36,718 bases of DNA from CAZDDI01 sp964504195 (GTDB lineage: Bacteria > Chloroflexota > Anaerolineae > B4-G1 > SLSP01). The stretch is taken from contig CAZDDI010000045.1 in NCBI GenBank assembly GCA_964504195.1, positions 1-36,718 of the forward strand. The letters run 5' to 3'. Below the pieces are notes generated by a model. That model saw nothing but the letters and a program-made list of their open reading frames with translations, did no database searches and had not been told where the DNA came from. How positions within the stretch are numbered: the first letter of the stretch is position 1; every line of letters begins with the position of its first letter. Positions 14,972 through 24,429 of the stretch are shown here, in pieces. The position numbers were made by a program, and so were the translations under genes.

Positions 14972-15919
14972 CTACCTCCCTTGAAGCTGGCGTTCCAGTT
15001 GAGTTATATCAGATTGACACTCTTCTATCTTTACCTTAATTTCCTGTTGAGTGTAGAGAAGATAGATGACATAGGAGGCGACGAAACACCCGGCCAACAA
15101 TCCAATCGTGCCGCCGGTCAGCAATGCGCCAATCTCGGCGCCGTTGGCCGGCCCGCCAAATCCATAACCCTGCGGGTCCAGGAGGCCGCCTATAGCGTAG
15201 CCCACTGCCGCGCAGAGTGCAGCAACGATGGCGATAGTGATCAGCAAGACCACAACTTTCGCCGTCCGCGATCGTCCCGGTTCGGTAAAAGCCATGTCCC
15301 AGCCCCCCTCCTCTTGAGTTTTAGGGGGTAAGATGAAGTGGTTCAGCCGGCGGTGAAGGAATCTCAGATGGCGGCGTTCCTTCGCCAGGATCTCGCGGAG
15401 TTCGCGGCGCTGCTGCTGATGCTCCTCGTCCAGAACATCCACGCCACAATGGCTACAGAACTGCGCCGCTTTCTCCATCAGTTCACCACACTTGGGACAT
15501 GCGCGCGCCATTTGCGCACCACATTGCGGGCAGTAAGGCATCTTCCGCGTGTTTAGAGCGTGGCATGCAGGGCAGAGCCAGGCATCCGGCGGAACATTGA
15601 CCGCGCTCGCAGGTGTGGGGGATGGCGGTTTTGGCGGCAGCGGTGCGTCAATTCTGGGCCGGGACTGGGGATCCGCCAACCCGCCGATTATCCCCGTCCG
15701 ACCGAGGCCAGCATCATACGCGATGCGCTTGGCCGGATTGAGCAAAGTGGCGTGAGAGGCTTCCAGGAGACGCAGCGCTTGCTCGGCCTGGTTCACGATG
15801 GTAGGGTCGTGGTGTGTCACCAGTCGCCGCCAGTGGTTGTATTGGTTGGCATAAGCCACCTCGATTTCGGCGGCTGTGGCGCTGGGAGTGATTTTCAGGA
15901 CTTCGTAATAGGTGGGCAT
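14972..15919 (-). CDS. J-like/double zinc ribbon protein with two membrane segments (paralog of 19141-20115)
   Basis: A 315-residue protein: J-like domain (1-72, HHDP at 36-39), GGLADPQ motif, zinc cysteines 116, 119, 130, 133, 141, 144, 155 and 158, a charged helix around 165-195, and two membrane segments (about 221-247 and 262-290) joined by a GGLLDPQGYGFGGPANGAEIG loop. It ends in a helical tail (EIKVKIEECQSDITQLERQL). It is a full-length paralog of the 324-residue protein at 19141-20115, sharing RKMPYCPQCG, AAQFCSHCGVDV and PKTQEE. The ATG at 15919 is preferred to one eight codons earlier because every paralog begins MPTYYE here. The long interior loop of the membrane hairpin may be the varying recognition part. 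Confidence 0.75.
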   Translation of the reverse strand: MPTYYEVLKITPSATAAEIEVAYANQYNHWRRLVTHHDPTIVNQAEQALRLLEASHATLLNPAKRIAYDAGLGRTGIIGGLADPQSRPRIDAPLPPKPPSPTPASAVNVPPDAWLCPACHALNTRKMPYCPQCGAQMARACPKCGELMEKAAQFCSHCGVDVLDEEHQQQRRELREILAKERRHLRFLHRRLNHFILPPKTQEEGGWDMAFTEPGRSRTAKVVVLLITIAIVAALCAAVGYAIGGLLDPQGYGFGGPANGAEIGALLTGGTIGLLAGCFVASYVIYLLYTQQEIKVKIEECQSDITQLERQLQGR

Positions 15920-15935
15920 AATAGCTTGCTCTCGC

Positions 15936-18248
15936 TTATACATAGGCAGAGACGGTGTCGTTTGATTCTCGCCCCTTTGAGTGCAAAATAAGCACGCCGC
16001 CTACAGTCGTTGCACTAAATCGCCATGGGAAACCAACCGCGCCCGAACTCTGCCGCTGTGTTTGTAGATCGAAAAATGTGGCCGTTTGTGCAGTACCAAA
16101 AATACCTGCTTGACGTGAATCCGTGACCAGGCAGGTATGCTGGCCGAGCATCCGCAAATATATCGCCTCCACATTATTTGTAGATACATAAGTATGCTCT
16201 TGATACAGACAAGCATCTGCCTTTACCCATTTGGTGCCCCATTCAGGCCTGGTTGGCTGTCCTCTAAAGATCAGCATATCATAGATGTGATTTTTGTATG
16301 CAGATACAACTCGTGCAGTAGTTGAGCCCACAGGCGATACAGCATAACAGACCTTGAATTCGCCCACGTCTTTACCTCTGCCAACCGGGAAAAATGTCTT
16401 TTGCATATTGCCTGTATCTGCATCCCACCACCTGAGATGCTGCACATAATGGGAGTCATTTGTGGCATTCCCAGCGGAAAAGAGAGACATATACATCGCT
16501 ATCAAAATCCCACTAACCTCGACAATTTGTAGTGTGTAATAAGTTCGTTGGTTGAATTCCGCTTTCCACACTTGTTTCCCATTGCTTCTGTCCAATGTCA
16601 GGATATTTGAACCATCATACGAATAAACATGACGTTGCCCAATAATGATCTTCTGACAGTAGCCTACTTTAGACTGCCAAAGTGAGCGTTTGCCCTGAGT
16701 TGCGATAAGGTGCTTTTTGTCTATACGTACAACAAAATCACCGTCGGATGCTATCTCCGCGGCACTATGAGGCGAAATCCCTCCGTCCCCGGCTGACAAA
16801 ACCGGAAGGGCTTGCTGGGCATTTTGAGGTTCGCCGGTCAAACAATCCACTGCCAGTTCAGCGTCAAGCGGGTATAGGATTTTCCCTGAAGAGCCAGATG
16901 TAATTGTAGAAGAAGAGCATTTTCCTCGTTCAACTTCCCAGAGTGGCAAAAAATGAAACGGTATAGGCTCTATCCAACGAACTTGAGGATCCCAATTCAA
17001 CCATCCTAAACCGGGAGGTGACGTTTCTGTATTATCCAGGAGCTGCTGTGCGAGACGGTGCCAGCGCTGCGCCAACGCAGTTATCCGGGATGTTGATTTT
17101 GTATAAGGGGCAACAACTTCACTGGAATCGGTTTGCAGCTTGGTCAGTGCCCAAACTACATTCGCATACGCGGCGGCGCTTTTGGCAGGATTACCATCTA
17201 TCGTGGCTTGCCGTGCTTCGCGGATCATACTTTCTACAAAAGCCGTGCCCAAAACTATGGATTCAAGTTGTGCCGGTACCGTAAATTTAAGTTCATCTTT
17301 CGCATCCCCGGCGCCGAGGAACTTTTTAACGCCGAACATTACATAATGCTTGATTGTGATGGGATTATCGCCCAAAACCGCGATGGTAATGACGCCAGTA
17401 TAAAACTGACCGCCTTCCAACCGGCTAGTATCTAATGTAACCTCTGTAGTTAGTTTTCGATTCGCTTCCAGCGTAAGCGAACTCTGGTTCACAGCTAACC
17501 ACACGTTATCTGATGCAATTTGTACTTTCACTGGTTGTTCGCACTGCAAGGACAACGAAAACTGCGCACTAAAGTTTTTCTTTACCATTCCCAACGAGAC
17601 AACCAAACCGCGTTGTGACGCAAGGGTTACTTCAGGGGTCATCAAGTTGGTGGAACGCCAGTTTGAGAATGTGGACTGTTCCAACTGCTTGTTGATTTCA
17701 TCTATCAGTTTACGATCAACAGCAGTAAGCACGGTGTGCAACTTGAGAGGCGGCATATAACCTTTGAGATCGAAGCCACAAACGCTACAAAACGTCGCTG
17801 TGGTCTCAACCAATTCATCGCACTGCGGACACTCGCGCGCCAGTGTTTGTCCACAGGCCTTGCAGAAGCGGCTGTCTATTGGGCTGAATGTCTGACACGC
17901 AGGACAAACCCAGGCGTCTACAGGGATTTCCACGACGGGCGCGGGGGATGGGGCGACCACCGGTGGCGCAGGCGGAACAGAGGTATTGGATTTGAGTGCA
18001 GCCTGTGGATCTGCTAAGCCTGCTATCAATCCGAGGCTGGCATCATAGGCTTTGCGCTTCTCTGTGTCTGACAAGGTGGCGAAGACTTGTTGCAGGAATT
18101 GTAGTCCCTGCTGCGCCCGGTTGATAGTCTGCGCATTGGGATGATTAACAAGCCGCTCCAGTTGCGCGCATTGTGCTTTATACGCTGAATGGATTTCGGC
18201 TACAGCGGCGGTCGGGGAAACTTTCAAGATTTCGTAGTAGCTTGGCAT
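15936..18248 (-). CDS. J-like/double zinc ribbon protein with PQQ-like propeller, no membrane segment
   Basis: A 770-residue protein, the largest of the set. The J-like domain (1-72) carries NHPN at 35-38 where most paralogs have HHDP. AGLADPQ follows, then zinc cysteines 115, 118, 129, 132, 140, 143, 154 and 157. A beta-rich, Ig-like middle part spans about 200-340 (SLTLEANRKLTTEVTLD). A helical section follows, then a C-terminal propeller-like region from about 480 with the PQQ-type strand pattern (LTLDRSNGKQVWKAEF, WWDADTGNMQKTFF). No membrane segment is evident, so this member is soluble. GGAG stands just before the ATG at 18248; an upstream extension of 46 residues lacks the family start MPSYYEIL. 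It may read a ligand or partner through the propeller. Confidence 0.7.
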   Translation of the reverse strand: MPSYYEILKVSPTAAVAEIHSAYKAQCAQLERLVNHPNAQTINRAQQGLQFLQQVFATLSDTEKRKAYDASLGLIAGLADPQAALKSNTSVPPAPPVVAPSPAPVVEIPVDAWVCPACQTFSPIDSRFCKACGQTLARECPQCDELVETTATFCSVCGFDLKGYMPPLKLHTVLTAVDRKLIDEINKQLEQSTFSNWRSTNLMTPEVTLASQRGLVVSLGMVKKNFSAQFSLSLQCEQPVKVQIASDNVWLAVNQSSLTLEANRKLTTEVTLDTSRLEGGQFYTGVITIAVLGDNPITIKHYVMFGVKKFLGAGDAKDELKFTVPAQLESIVLGTAFVESMIREARQATIDGNPAKSAAAYANVVWALTKLQTDSSEVVAPYTKSTSRITALAQRWHRLAQQLLDNTETSPPGLGWLNWDPQVRWIEPIPFHFLPLWEVERGKCSSSTITSGSSGKILYPLDAELAVDCLTGEPQNAQQALPVLSAGDGGISPHSAAEIASDGDFVVRIDKKHLIATQGKRSLWQSKVGYCQKIIIGQRHVYSYDGSNILTLDRSNGKQVWKAEFNQRTYYTLQIVEVSGILIAMYMSLFSAGNATNDSHYVQHLRWWDADTGNMQKTFFPVGRGKDVGEFKVCYAVSPVGSTTARVVSAYKNHIYDMLIFRGQPTRPEWGTKWVKADACLYQEHTYVSTNNVEAIYLRMLGQHTCLVTDSRQAGIFGTAQTATFFDLQTQRQSSGAVGFPWRFSATTVGGVLILHSKGRESNDTVSAYV

Positions 18249-18271
18249 GATTAGCTCCTTTTCCTCTATCT

Positions 18272-19114
18272 TTACTTCGCTTGAAAGAAAAAGCGTAAGA
18301 TATTTAAGGCAATCACCGGAAAAGATCCAATGCCGGCAAGTAGGCCCGCAAAAAAGCCTATCCCATAGGCAATGAAGGGAGGCCACTTTTCAGCGTATTC
18401 CACCAGTCGCCGGTTAGACTTGACGCCCCCAATCATTCCCATAATGATCTGAGCAATGATCCCAACCGGGGTTCCCATAACATCAGGCCAAACTGCTGCC
18501 CAGAAGAGTGGTGCGACAACTGCACCCAGGATACCGCCCAGGATACTCAGGCCACTTTCGAGTGATTCAATCCGCTTACGGTGGGCCTCGCGGCGCTGCC
18601 ATTCTTCTTCCCTAAGGCGCGCTTCTTCCTGTTCACGGCGGCGATGTTCGGCTTCTGCCAGTTCCATTTGATATTTGAGTTCCTCGATGTTGCCCCCACA
18701 CTTGGGACAGAACTTCTCGTAGAACATCACCTGGGTTGCACAACGGGGACACTCTCCGATTAAAGTTTGTCCACAGCTTTTACAGAAACGTACATTTTCG
18801 GGGTTTTCGGTATGGCATCGCGGACAGGGCACGCCACTGATTTTTACATTATCAGCGATGGGTAATTGCGTATTGGGGCTGGCTGGGTAACTCAAACCTA
18901 ATTGTGCATCATAAGCCGCGCGTTTGGCCGGATCGGTCAACGTCGCGCGCATCTGTTCTATCTTGCGTAATGCCTGTGTTGCTTTATCTGCTACCTCTGG
19001 TTTGTGGTGCGTGACAAGACGCCGGCACTGATGGTATTGCGTATCCAACACAGCTTCAATTTCGGCGATGCTGGCGGTCGGCGCAACCTTGAGAATATCG
19101 TAATAGGTGGGCAC
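18272..19114 (-). CDS. J-like/double zinc ribbon protein with C-terminal membrane domain
   Basis: A 280-residue protein: J-like domain (1-72) with HHKP at 36-39 (the aspartate replaced by lysine), zinc cysteines 97, 100, 111, 114, 122, 125, 136 and 139, and a strongly charged helix (145-185). The membrane domain (about 190-278) holds GGILGAVVAPLFW and IIMGMIGG. The GGLADPQ linker motif is absent here, replaced by a shorter linker (YPASPNTQLPIADN). It is the intact counterpart of the split pair 13617-14189 and 13327-13599. The start codon is GTG at 19114, with AGGAG about ten bases upstream; the other J-like genes use ATG. Confidence 0.75.
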   Translation of the reverse strand: MPTYYDILKVAPTASIAEIEAVLDTQYHQCRRLVTHHKPEVADKATQALRKIEQMRATLTDPAKRAAYDAQLGLSYPASPNTQLPIADNVKISGVPCPRCHTENPENVRFCKSCGQTLIGECPRCATQVMFYEKFCPKCGGNIEELKYQMELAEAEHRRREQEEARLREEEWQRREAHRKRIESLESGLSILGGILGAVVAPLFWAAVWPDVMGTPVGIIAQIIMGMIGGVKSNRRLVEYAEKWPPFIAYGIGFFAGLLAGIGSFPVIALNILRFFFQAK

Positions 19115-19140
19115 TAATTTCTCCTACTTGACCAGGGCAT

Positions 19141-20115
19141 TTAGTCACCTGGCAGAGGTAAACCGACACCGAGATTCTGTATTTGGTGTTCAAGTTGAGC
19201 AGTATTTGCTTTGCACAATTCCAAGCGTGTTTTCACTTTTGGCCTAACGCCAATGTTATAGCCAACATAAACACCAACAATTCCACCGATAATTGGACCT
19301 GCCAAAAAAGCTCCTAGCACTGCGCCGATTTCTGCACCTGTTGGCGGTTCTCTCCAATCAGCGCCGCGTGGGTCTATGATTCCGCCGATCTGAAAACCAA
19401 CAATACTACACATAATCATCACGGCAAAAAGTAGGGCGATTACTATTGCCTGTTTAGTATCAAATTTCGTTCCATATTCTGCAAATTCTGACTGCCAACT
19501 CCATTCTTCTTGAGTCTTTGGCAACAAAATTACTTTGTTATAGCGACGCTGAAGGTAATCCAGATGCCGTCGTTCCATCTGCAATTGCTCTCGCAGCACC
19601 TCGGAGCGTTGTGTAACTTTATGAATTTGCACATCTACCCCGCAGTGACTGCAAAATTGTGCTGCTCTTTCAATCAGTTCGCCGCACTTGGGGCACTGAT
19701 GCGCCACTTCCTCGCCACATTGCGGGCAATAGGGCATTTTGCGCACATTGGGCGCGTGGCACTTCGGACAAATCCAGGTGTCAGGAGAAGCAGCTGCCGA
19801 CGCTACGGATGAAGGGGTAGGCAATTTTGGCGGTAACGGCGTGGCTATTTTGGGCTTGGCCTGTGGATTTACCAACCCACCAACCAAGCCTTGCACGCCG
19901 AGGCTGGCGTCATACGCGGCACGCCTGGACGGATCAAGCAAAGTGGCTCGCGCGCGTTCCAGAAATCCTAGGGCCTGATTGGCTTTGTTGACGATGTCAG
20001 GATCATGGTGTGTTACCAGACTTTGCCATTGATGGTATAGAGCTTCGATAGCCGCTTCAATTTCGCCAGCTGTTGCTGCTGGTGTAAGTTTCAACATCTC
20101 GTAATAGGTTGGCAT
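19141..20115 (-). CDS. J-like/double zinc ribbon protein with two membrane segments (paralog of 14972-15919)
   Basis: A 324-residue protein: J-like domain (1-72, HHDP at 36-39, but QS in place of the usual RR just before), GGLVNPQ linker, zinc cysteines 116, 119, 130, 133, 141, 144, 155 and 158, a charged helix, two membrane segments (about 222-247 and 262-288), and a tail (LELCKANTAQLEHQIQNL). It aligns from end to end with the 315-residue protein, including VRKMPYCPQCG and PKTQEE, so the two arose by duplication within the operon. GGAGAG stands upstream of the ATG at 20115. Confidence 0.75.
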   Translation of the reverse strand: MPTYYEMLKLTPAATAGEIEAAIEALYHQWQSLVTHHDPDIVNKANQALGFLERARATLLDPSRRAAYDASLGVQGLVGGLVNPQAKPKIATPLPPKLPTPSSVASAAASPDTWICPKCHAPNVRKMPYCPQCGEEVAHQCPKCGELIERAAQFCSHCGVDVQIHKVTQRSEVLREQLQMERRHLDYLQRRYNKVILLPKTQEEWSWQSEFAEYGTKFDTKQAIVIALLFAVMIMCSIVGFQIGGIIDPRGADWREPPTGAEIGAVLGAFLAGPIIGGIVGVYVGYNIGVRPKVKTRLELCKANTAQLEHQIQNLGVGLPLPGD

Positions 20116-20145
20116 CCGCTTCTCTCCATCAGTATTGGAAATCTT

Positions 20146-21432
20146 TCACGCCTTCCCCAAACTCTGTAATTCGCGCGTGATCTGCCAGATTTCGCTTTGT
20201 AGTTGTTCCACCTGCTGACGCTGCGCCAAGCGCGCGGCGGCGACCTCGTGAGCAAAGTGAAGCGCCAACCACCAGGCGCGCAGCATCAGGATACAGAGCA
20301 CGAGCATCTGAGCAGCATCCAGGAACAAGGGGAGTTCCACGCTCTGCAAAATCGCTATGCCATCACCTAATACTGGCTGTACGATGGAGAGCACCACAGA
20401 AAAGTCATCTTCATTCAAAAATAAAGCTAAGGACACAATCTTGGCCAACAATGCCAGGCGCACCAACAGCCGCGCGCCGCGTTGGTAATCGCGCAAGCGC
20501 GCCCCAATGTTTAGCAGCGCTAAACCATACACGCCAAGAACAACTGCGCTGACGGGATCCACCATGTAGAACGCATATATGGGACGATGGTAAACGACAT
20601 TACCGCCTAGCACAAAGTCTCCGATGAAAAGCAGCCCGGCCAGAAAAGCCGAAAAACTGAAAGCGCGTTGGAAAACCGCCAACCCCACCAGGGCAATCAT
20701 CTGAAGGCCCAAGATAATGAGCGGATAAGGCTGAGGAATTGGAATACCGCTGGCGTACAGCCAGAACAAGCCGGAGCCGACCCAGATCAGCCACGCGCCG
20801 GCGGAAATAGCTGTACGGCGCAAGGTCTTGATCTCCGTCGCCCGATCAGGAAGGGGACGCTCCGCAGTCACCAACGCCTGCTGACGAGTAGCTAACGCCG
20901 CTTCCAATTCCTTCTGTCGCGCAGCCGTAGCGACATTGACGCCACAATGAGAACAAAAGGCTACATTGGCTTCAATGATGACCGTACATTTGGGGCAGTG
21001 AATGCCAATGGTACGACCGCACTGTTTACAGTAGGCATTGCCGGGCGCGTTCGCTGTTTGGCACTTGGGACAAATCCAGGCATCTACGCGCTCCATTGCT
21101 GCTGGCGACGCTGAAACGTTTGCAATCGCCGGGGTGGGGGGTGGAGGCACACTCATGCCGGGGCTTACGGCAACGGCGGGATCACCCAATCCGCCAACTA
21201 CACCACGCCCGACCTGTAAGCGTGCATCATAAGCCCTTCGCCGCTCCGGATGGGTCAAGGTCGCGCGGATCGTCTCCAAGAGTTGGAGGGTTTGGTTGGC
21301 CTGGTTGACCACAGTGGGATCGTGATGCGTGACCAACCGCCGCCAATGGTTGTATTGCGCATCGCAGGCGGCTTCGATTTCTGCTGAAGTCGCTATTGGC
21401 GCGAGTTGGAGGATTTCGTAATATGTAGGCAT
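20146..21432 (-). CDS. J-like/double zinc ribbon protein with multi-pass membrane domain
   Basis: A 428-residue protein: J-like domain (1-72, HHDP at 36-39), GGLGDPA linker, zinc cysteines 121, 124, 135, 138, 146, 149, 160 and 163, then from about residue 205 a domain of six or more membrane segments, ending in a coiled-coil tail (QQVEQLQSEIWQITRELQSL). It is a clear paralog of 21443-22693: both carry (E/K)(I/V)K(T/S)LR, then AIS/TVSA..W at the first membrane segment, and LRAW(W/L)L near the last. GGAGGG precedes the ATG. The many membrane passes without channel or transporter motifs suggest anchoring or membrane sensing, not transport. Confidence 0.75.
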   Translation of the reverse strand: MPTYYEILQLAPIATSAEIEAACDAQYNHWRRLVTHHDPTVVNQANQTLQLLETIRATLTHPERRRAYDARLQVGRGVVGGLGDPAVAVSPGMSVPPPPTPAIANVSASPAAMERVDAWICPKCQTANAPGNAYCKQCGRTIGIHCPKCTVIIEANVAFCSHCGVNVATAARQKELEAALATRQQALVTAERPLPDRATEIKTLRRTAISAGAWLIWVGSGLFWLYASGIPIPQPYPLIILGLQMIALVGLAVFQRAFSFSAFLAGLLFIGDFVLGGNVVYHRPIYAFYMVDPVSAVVLGVYGLALLNIGARLRDYQRGARLLVRLALLAKIVSLALFLNEDDFSVVLSIVQPVLGDGIAILQSVELPLFLDAAQMLVLCILMLRAWWLALHFAHEVAAARLAQRQQVEQLQSEIWQITRELQSLGKA

Positions 21433-21442
21433 CAGCCCTCCA

Positions 21443-22693
21443 CTAATATTTCACATCCAGCAGTGCCAATTCTTGCGTAAGCTGTTGCAACTCGTGATCA
21501 ATGCGCTTCAGGGTGCTACAATGCGTCACCACGGCGGTTTCTTCTTCTAGTTTTAGATGTCGTGAGAGGAGCCAGGCGCGCAGGGCAATAATGCTCAGGG
21601 ATATGATAGACACGACAATCGCAAATAGTATCCAGAATATCGCAGTAGTTAAATTATCAGACCCATGAATGCCATTAATAACCATATTTACACCTACTGC
21701 TCCGGAAGCCAGGATTGCTACTGTCAATAGCCACACCCAAGCGCCGTGTTTAGTGAGTTTCCTGCCAAACCAAAGAATTTTTAAGACGAATACAGGCAAG
21801 CCACAGACAAACACACCTTCATAGAAGTAATTGTCGTTCCCGGTAATCAGAATTATCAAAGTTATAACACTTACAAAAACTGCCGAGAAAGTCAGCTTTT
21901 TGAACACAATAATGCCGATAATCGCCAGCAATAACCCAAATAGACCCGCAATGAGAAAACCGATAAAGTGCTCCGGGCGGTTGTTATGATCTTGCATCTC
22001 ATACAAGGCTATACTTAACCCCATGGGCAGCCAACCTATCCATGCTATCGCCGACACCGTGATCCCTCTCAGCGATTTAACCTCCTCCTTGTTGTCAGGA
22101 ATCGCTTGCTGGACTTCTTGCCGTTTTGCGGCTAACTGTTGCTGCGCGTCAATCAACTCAGAGCGGCGTTGTTTCTGTTCGGTGAGTTGCTGGATGTTGC
22201 CACCGCACACCGCGCAGAAAGCATTGGTGGCCTCGACCATCGTATTGCACTTCGGGCAATTCACCCCCAGAGTCTGCCCGCATTGTTTACAGAAGCGGCT
22301 TTGTACAGGATTGGGTGCGCGGCACTGAGGGCAAATCCATACATCAGTCCGGGTCGGCGTATGGGACGCGGTGGCTGAACCTGGTGGAGCGACTGCACCG
22401 GGTCGTGGAGGTGGGGGTGCGGCGGCAGTAGACCTGGCTTGCGGGTCAGCCAGGCCGCCTACCGGGCCTTGTAAGTTCAGTTTCGCGTCGTAAGCCGCCC
22501 GTTTGGTCGGGTCAGTCAGCGTCGTGCGGATTTGCTCCAAGGCTTGCAAAGCCTGATTGGCCTTGTTCACTACGGTTGGATCGTGGTGTGTGACCAGATG
22601 TCGCCAATGGTGGTATTGAACTTCATAAGCCGATTCGATTTCTGGGGTTATGGCCGTCGGTTGAATTTTCAGAATTTCGTAATAAGTAGGCAT
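21443..22693 (-). CDS. J-like/double zinc ribbon protein with multi-pass membrane domain (paralog of 20146-21432)
   Basis: A 416-residue protein: J-like domain (1-72, HHDP at 36-39, RHL before it), GGLADPQ linker with a proline/alanine-rich stretch, zinc cysteines 121, 124, 135, 138, 146, 149, 160 and 163, a glutamine-rich helix (QKQRRSELIDAQQQLAAKRQ), and about six membrane segments from residue 210 on. It ends in a helical tail (LKRIDHELQQLTQELALLD). The ATG at 22693 fits the family start MPTYYE better than an upstream TTG at 22699. An 81-base gap separates it from the preceding 317-residue paralog. Confidence 0.75.
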   Translation of the reverse strand: MPTYYEILKIQPTAITPEIESAYEVQYHHWRHLVTHHDPTVVNKANQALQALEQIRTTLTDPTKRAAYDAKLNLQGPVGGLADPQARSTAAAPPPPRPGAVAPPGSATASHTPTRTDVWICPQCRAPNPVQSRFCKQCGQTLGVNCPKCNTMVEATNAFCAVCGGNIQQLTEQKQRRSELIDAQQQLAAKRQEVQQAIPDNKEEVKSLRGITVSAIAWIGWLPMGLSIALYEMQDHNNRPEHFIGFLIAGLFGLLLAIIGIIVFKKLTFSAVFVSVITLIILITGNDNYFYEGVFVCGLPVFVLKILWFGRKLTKHGAWVWLLTVAILASGAVGVNMVINGIHGSDNLTTAIFWILFAIVVSIISLSIIALRAWLLSRHLKLEEETAVVTHCSTLKRIDHELQQLTQELALLDVKY

Positions 22694-22774
22694 ATTCAAA
22701 TCCTATTGGGATAAGTTGTCATTTCGATATCCATGACAGAGCTTATCAAGTAATATAAATGTAAAACGGACACA

Positions 22775-23728
22775 TTATCCATTATCAGATAACATAATAG
22801 ATTGAAGTTGTCTGGCCTGTTGCTCCAATTCCGCAATACGTGTGTGTAATTCTGTGATCTTTTGTTTAACCTGTGGTTTAACTAGAAATAACATCATGGA
22901 ATTCGTGAACAGGCTAAACAATATAACACTCATATATATGAAGATCCACACAATAAATTCAGTGATTTCCATGAATACCCCTCCACACAACATAAGCACC
23001 GCCAATAAGCCTACTATAGTGGTAATAATAGCCCGCATTGGCCCATATTTTTTATCACAGGTTTCCTTAAAAAGTGTGAAATCTCTATTAAACCAGAATA
23101 TCATAACACGCTTATGAAGACCTTCGTACTCGGCGATTTCTTTCCGATATTGGGAGATCTGGCTTTGGATATCCTGGAGTTGTTGTTGCCTTTGTTGAGC
23201 TAAGGCGGTATACTCCTGCTCTTGACGCGACTTCTGCACGTCAACTCCACAATGGGAGCAGAAGCGAGCCGCCGCGCGTGTAAGCATATTACAACTGGGG
23301 CAAGAAACCCCTATTTGACTGCCACAGTTCTCGCAGTACTGGGTATTGACTGGATTCGGTGTCTGGCATTTGGGACATACCCAGGCATCCATGCGAGTAG
23401 CAGCGGGGCCAGGAGCAGGCTGCGGCGTTGTTAATGGACGTGAAGCCGTTACAACCGGATGCTCAATGCGTACCTGTGGATCAGCCAGACCTCCTATAGC
23501 GCCCCCCAGGTTCATAGCAGAATCGTAGGCGGCACGTTTAGCCGGATTGGTCAATGCGGTACGAGCTTCTTCCAATACTTGCAGCTTCTGATTGGCTTCG
23601 TTGACGACATTGGGGTCATGGTGTGTCACCAAACGTCGCCAGTGGTTGTATTGTGTATCCAGCGCAGCCTCAATCTCTGCAATTGTAGCTGTAGACCGTA
23701 CGTTAAGAATCTCATAATAGGTTGTCAT
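22775..23728 (-). CDS. J-like/double zinc ribbon protein with two membrane segments
   Basis: A 317-residue protein: J-like domain (1-72, HHDP at 36-39), GGLADPQ linker, zinc cysteines 118, 121, 132, 135, 143, 146, 157 and 160, a glutamine-rich coiled coil (170-205), and two membrane segments (about 233-253 and 258-284). A short helical tail (QKITELHTRIAELEQQARQL) closes it. The membrane part is unlike that of the other paralogs. GGAGG precedes the ATG at 23728; the frame extends 22 codons further but without the family start. Confidence 0.75.
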   Translation of the reverse strand: MTTYYEILNVRSTATIAEIEAALDTQYNHWRRLVTHHDPNVVNEANQKLQVLEEARTALTNPAKRAAYDSAMNLGGAIGGLADPQVRIEHPVVTASRPLTTPQPAPGPAATRMDAWVCPKCQTPNPVNTQYCENCGSQIGVSCPSCNMLTRAAARFCSHCGVDVQKSRQEQEYTALAQQRQQQLQDIQSQISQYRKEIAEYEGLHKRVMIFWFNRDFTLFKETCDKKYGPMRAIITTIVGLLAVLMLCGGVFMEITEFIVWIFIYMSVILFSLFTNSMMLFLVKPQVKQKITELHTRIAELEQQARQLQSIMLSDNG

Positions 23729-23751
23729 GGTTCCTCCCAAGTTTTCTAAAA

Positions 23752-24423
23752 TTAAAAATCGCGCCATCTTATCAGTTTGAGCACTGTCCACCAATCTTTC
23801 TGAAGCATAGCCTCTTCAATCCACCGCGTGTAGACAGTCTTTCGCAGGTTCAAAGCCTGAACGTGGTAGGGGTTATCTTCCAGTAATGTTTCCAATGTCG
23901 TCACCGCCCTTTGCCACTGCTGGGCTTGCACATATTGTTCTGCCAAAGCATAGCGGGCTGCATCCAGGGAACTTTGTGCATTGGGATAGTCCGGTTCGGC
24001 GCGGAGCAGCGCGTCCAGGTTCTCCAAAGCACACAGATAATCTCCGGTAGTAAGACACGCCGTTGCTTTCTTGTATTGCTCTGCCAACCGCTGTCGCCGG
24101 AGCTGCTGTTGACGCGCGTACCAGGCGGTCCCAATGACGACAAAGACCAATAACAACGCGGCAATGAACAGAACTGACCGCAACTGCAATTCCAGAGATT
24201 GACGGCCTTTGACGCTCCCATCCGCCACTACCGTAGTGACATCCTCAACCAGGCGGGCCTGATGCGCAGCTGCATGATCATCCTGCAATGCGCGGATCTG
24301 GGGCAGCACTTCGGAATAGCGCATCATATCCACGCCGCAGCTCGTACAAATACGGGCAAAAGGCGGGTTCACCGCCCGGCAACTAGGGCAGAGGGTATTA
24401 TTGGCGGCAAGGGGTTCAGGCAT
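23752..24423 (-). CDS. Zinc ribbon/TPR membrane protein of the J-like operon
   Basis: A 223-residue protein without a J-like domain. A single zinc ribbon (cysteines 12, 15, 26 and 29) is followed by a charged section and one membrane segment (about 83-103, SVLFIAALLLVFVVIGTAWYA). The rest (112-223) reads as tetratricopeptide-like helices (YKKATACLTTGDYLCALENLDALLR, then YALAEQYVQAQQWQRAVTTLETLLE). TPRs bind peptides or partner proteins; in Hsp70 systems some TPR proteins hold the chaperone tail. It lies 6 bases after the preceding stop and 23 bases before the next gene, so it belongs to the operon. Confidence 0.7.
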   Translation of the reverse strand: MPEPLAANNTLCPSCRAVNPPFARICTSCGVDMMRYSEVLPQIRALQDDHAAAHQARLVEDVTTVVADGSVKGRQSLELQLRSVLFIAALLLVFVVIGTAWYARQQQLRRQRLAEQYKKATACLTTGDYLCALENLDALLRAEPDYPNAQSSLDAARYALAEQYVQAQQWQRAVTTLETLLEDNPYHVQALNLRKTVYTRWIEEAMLQKDWWTVLKLIRWRDF

Positions 24424-24429
24424 GATTTA

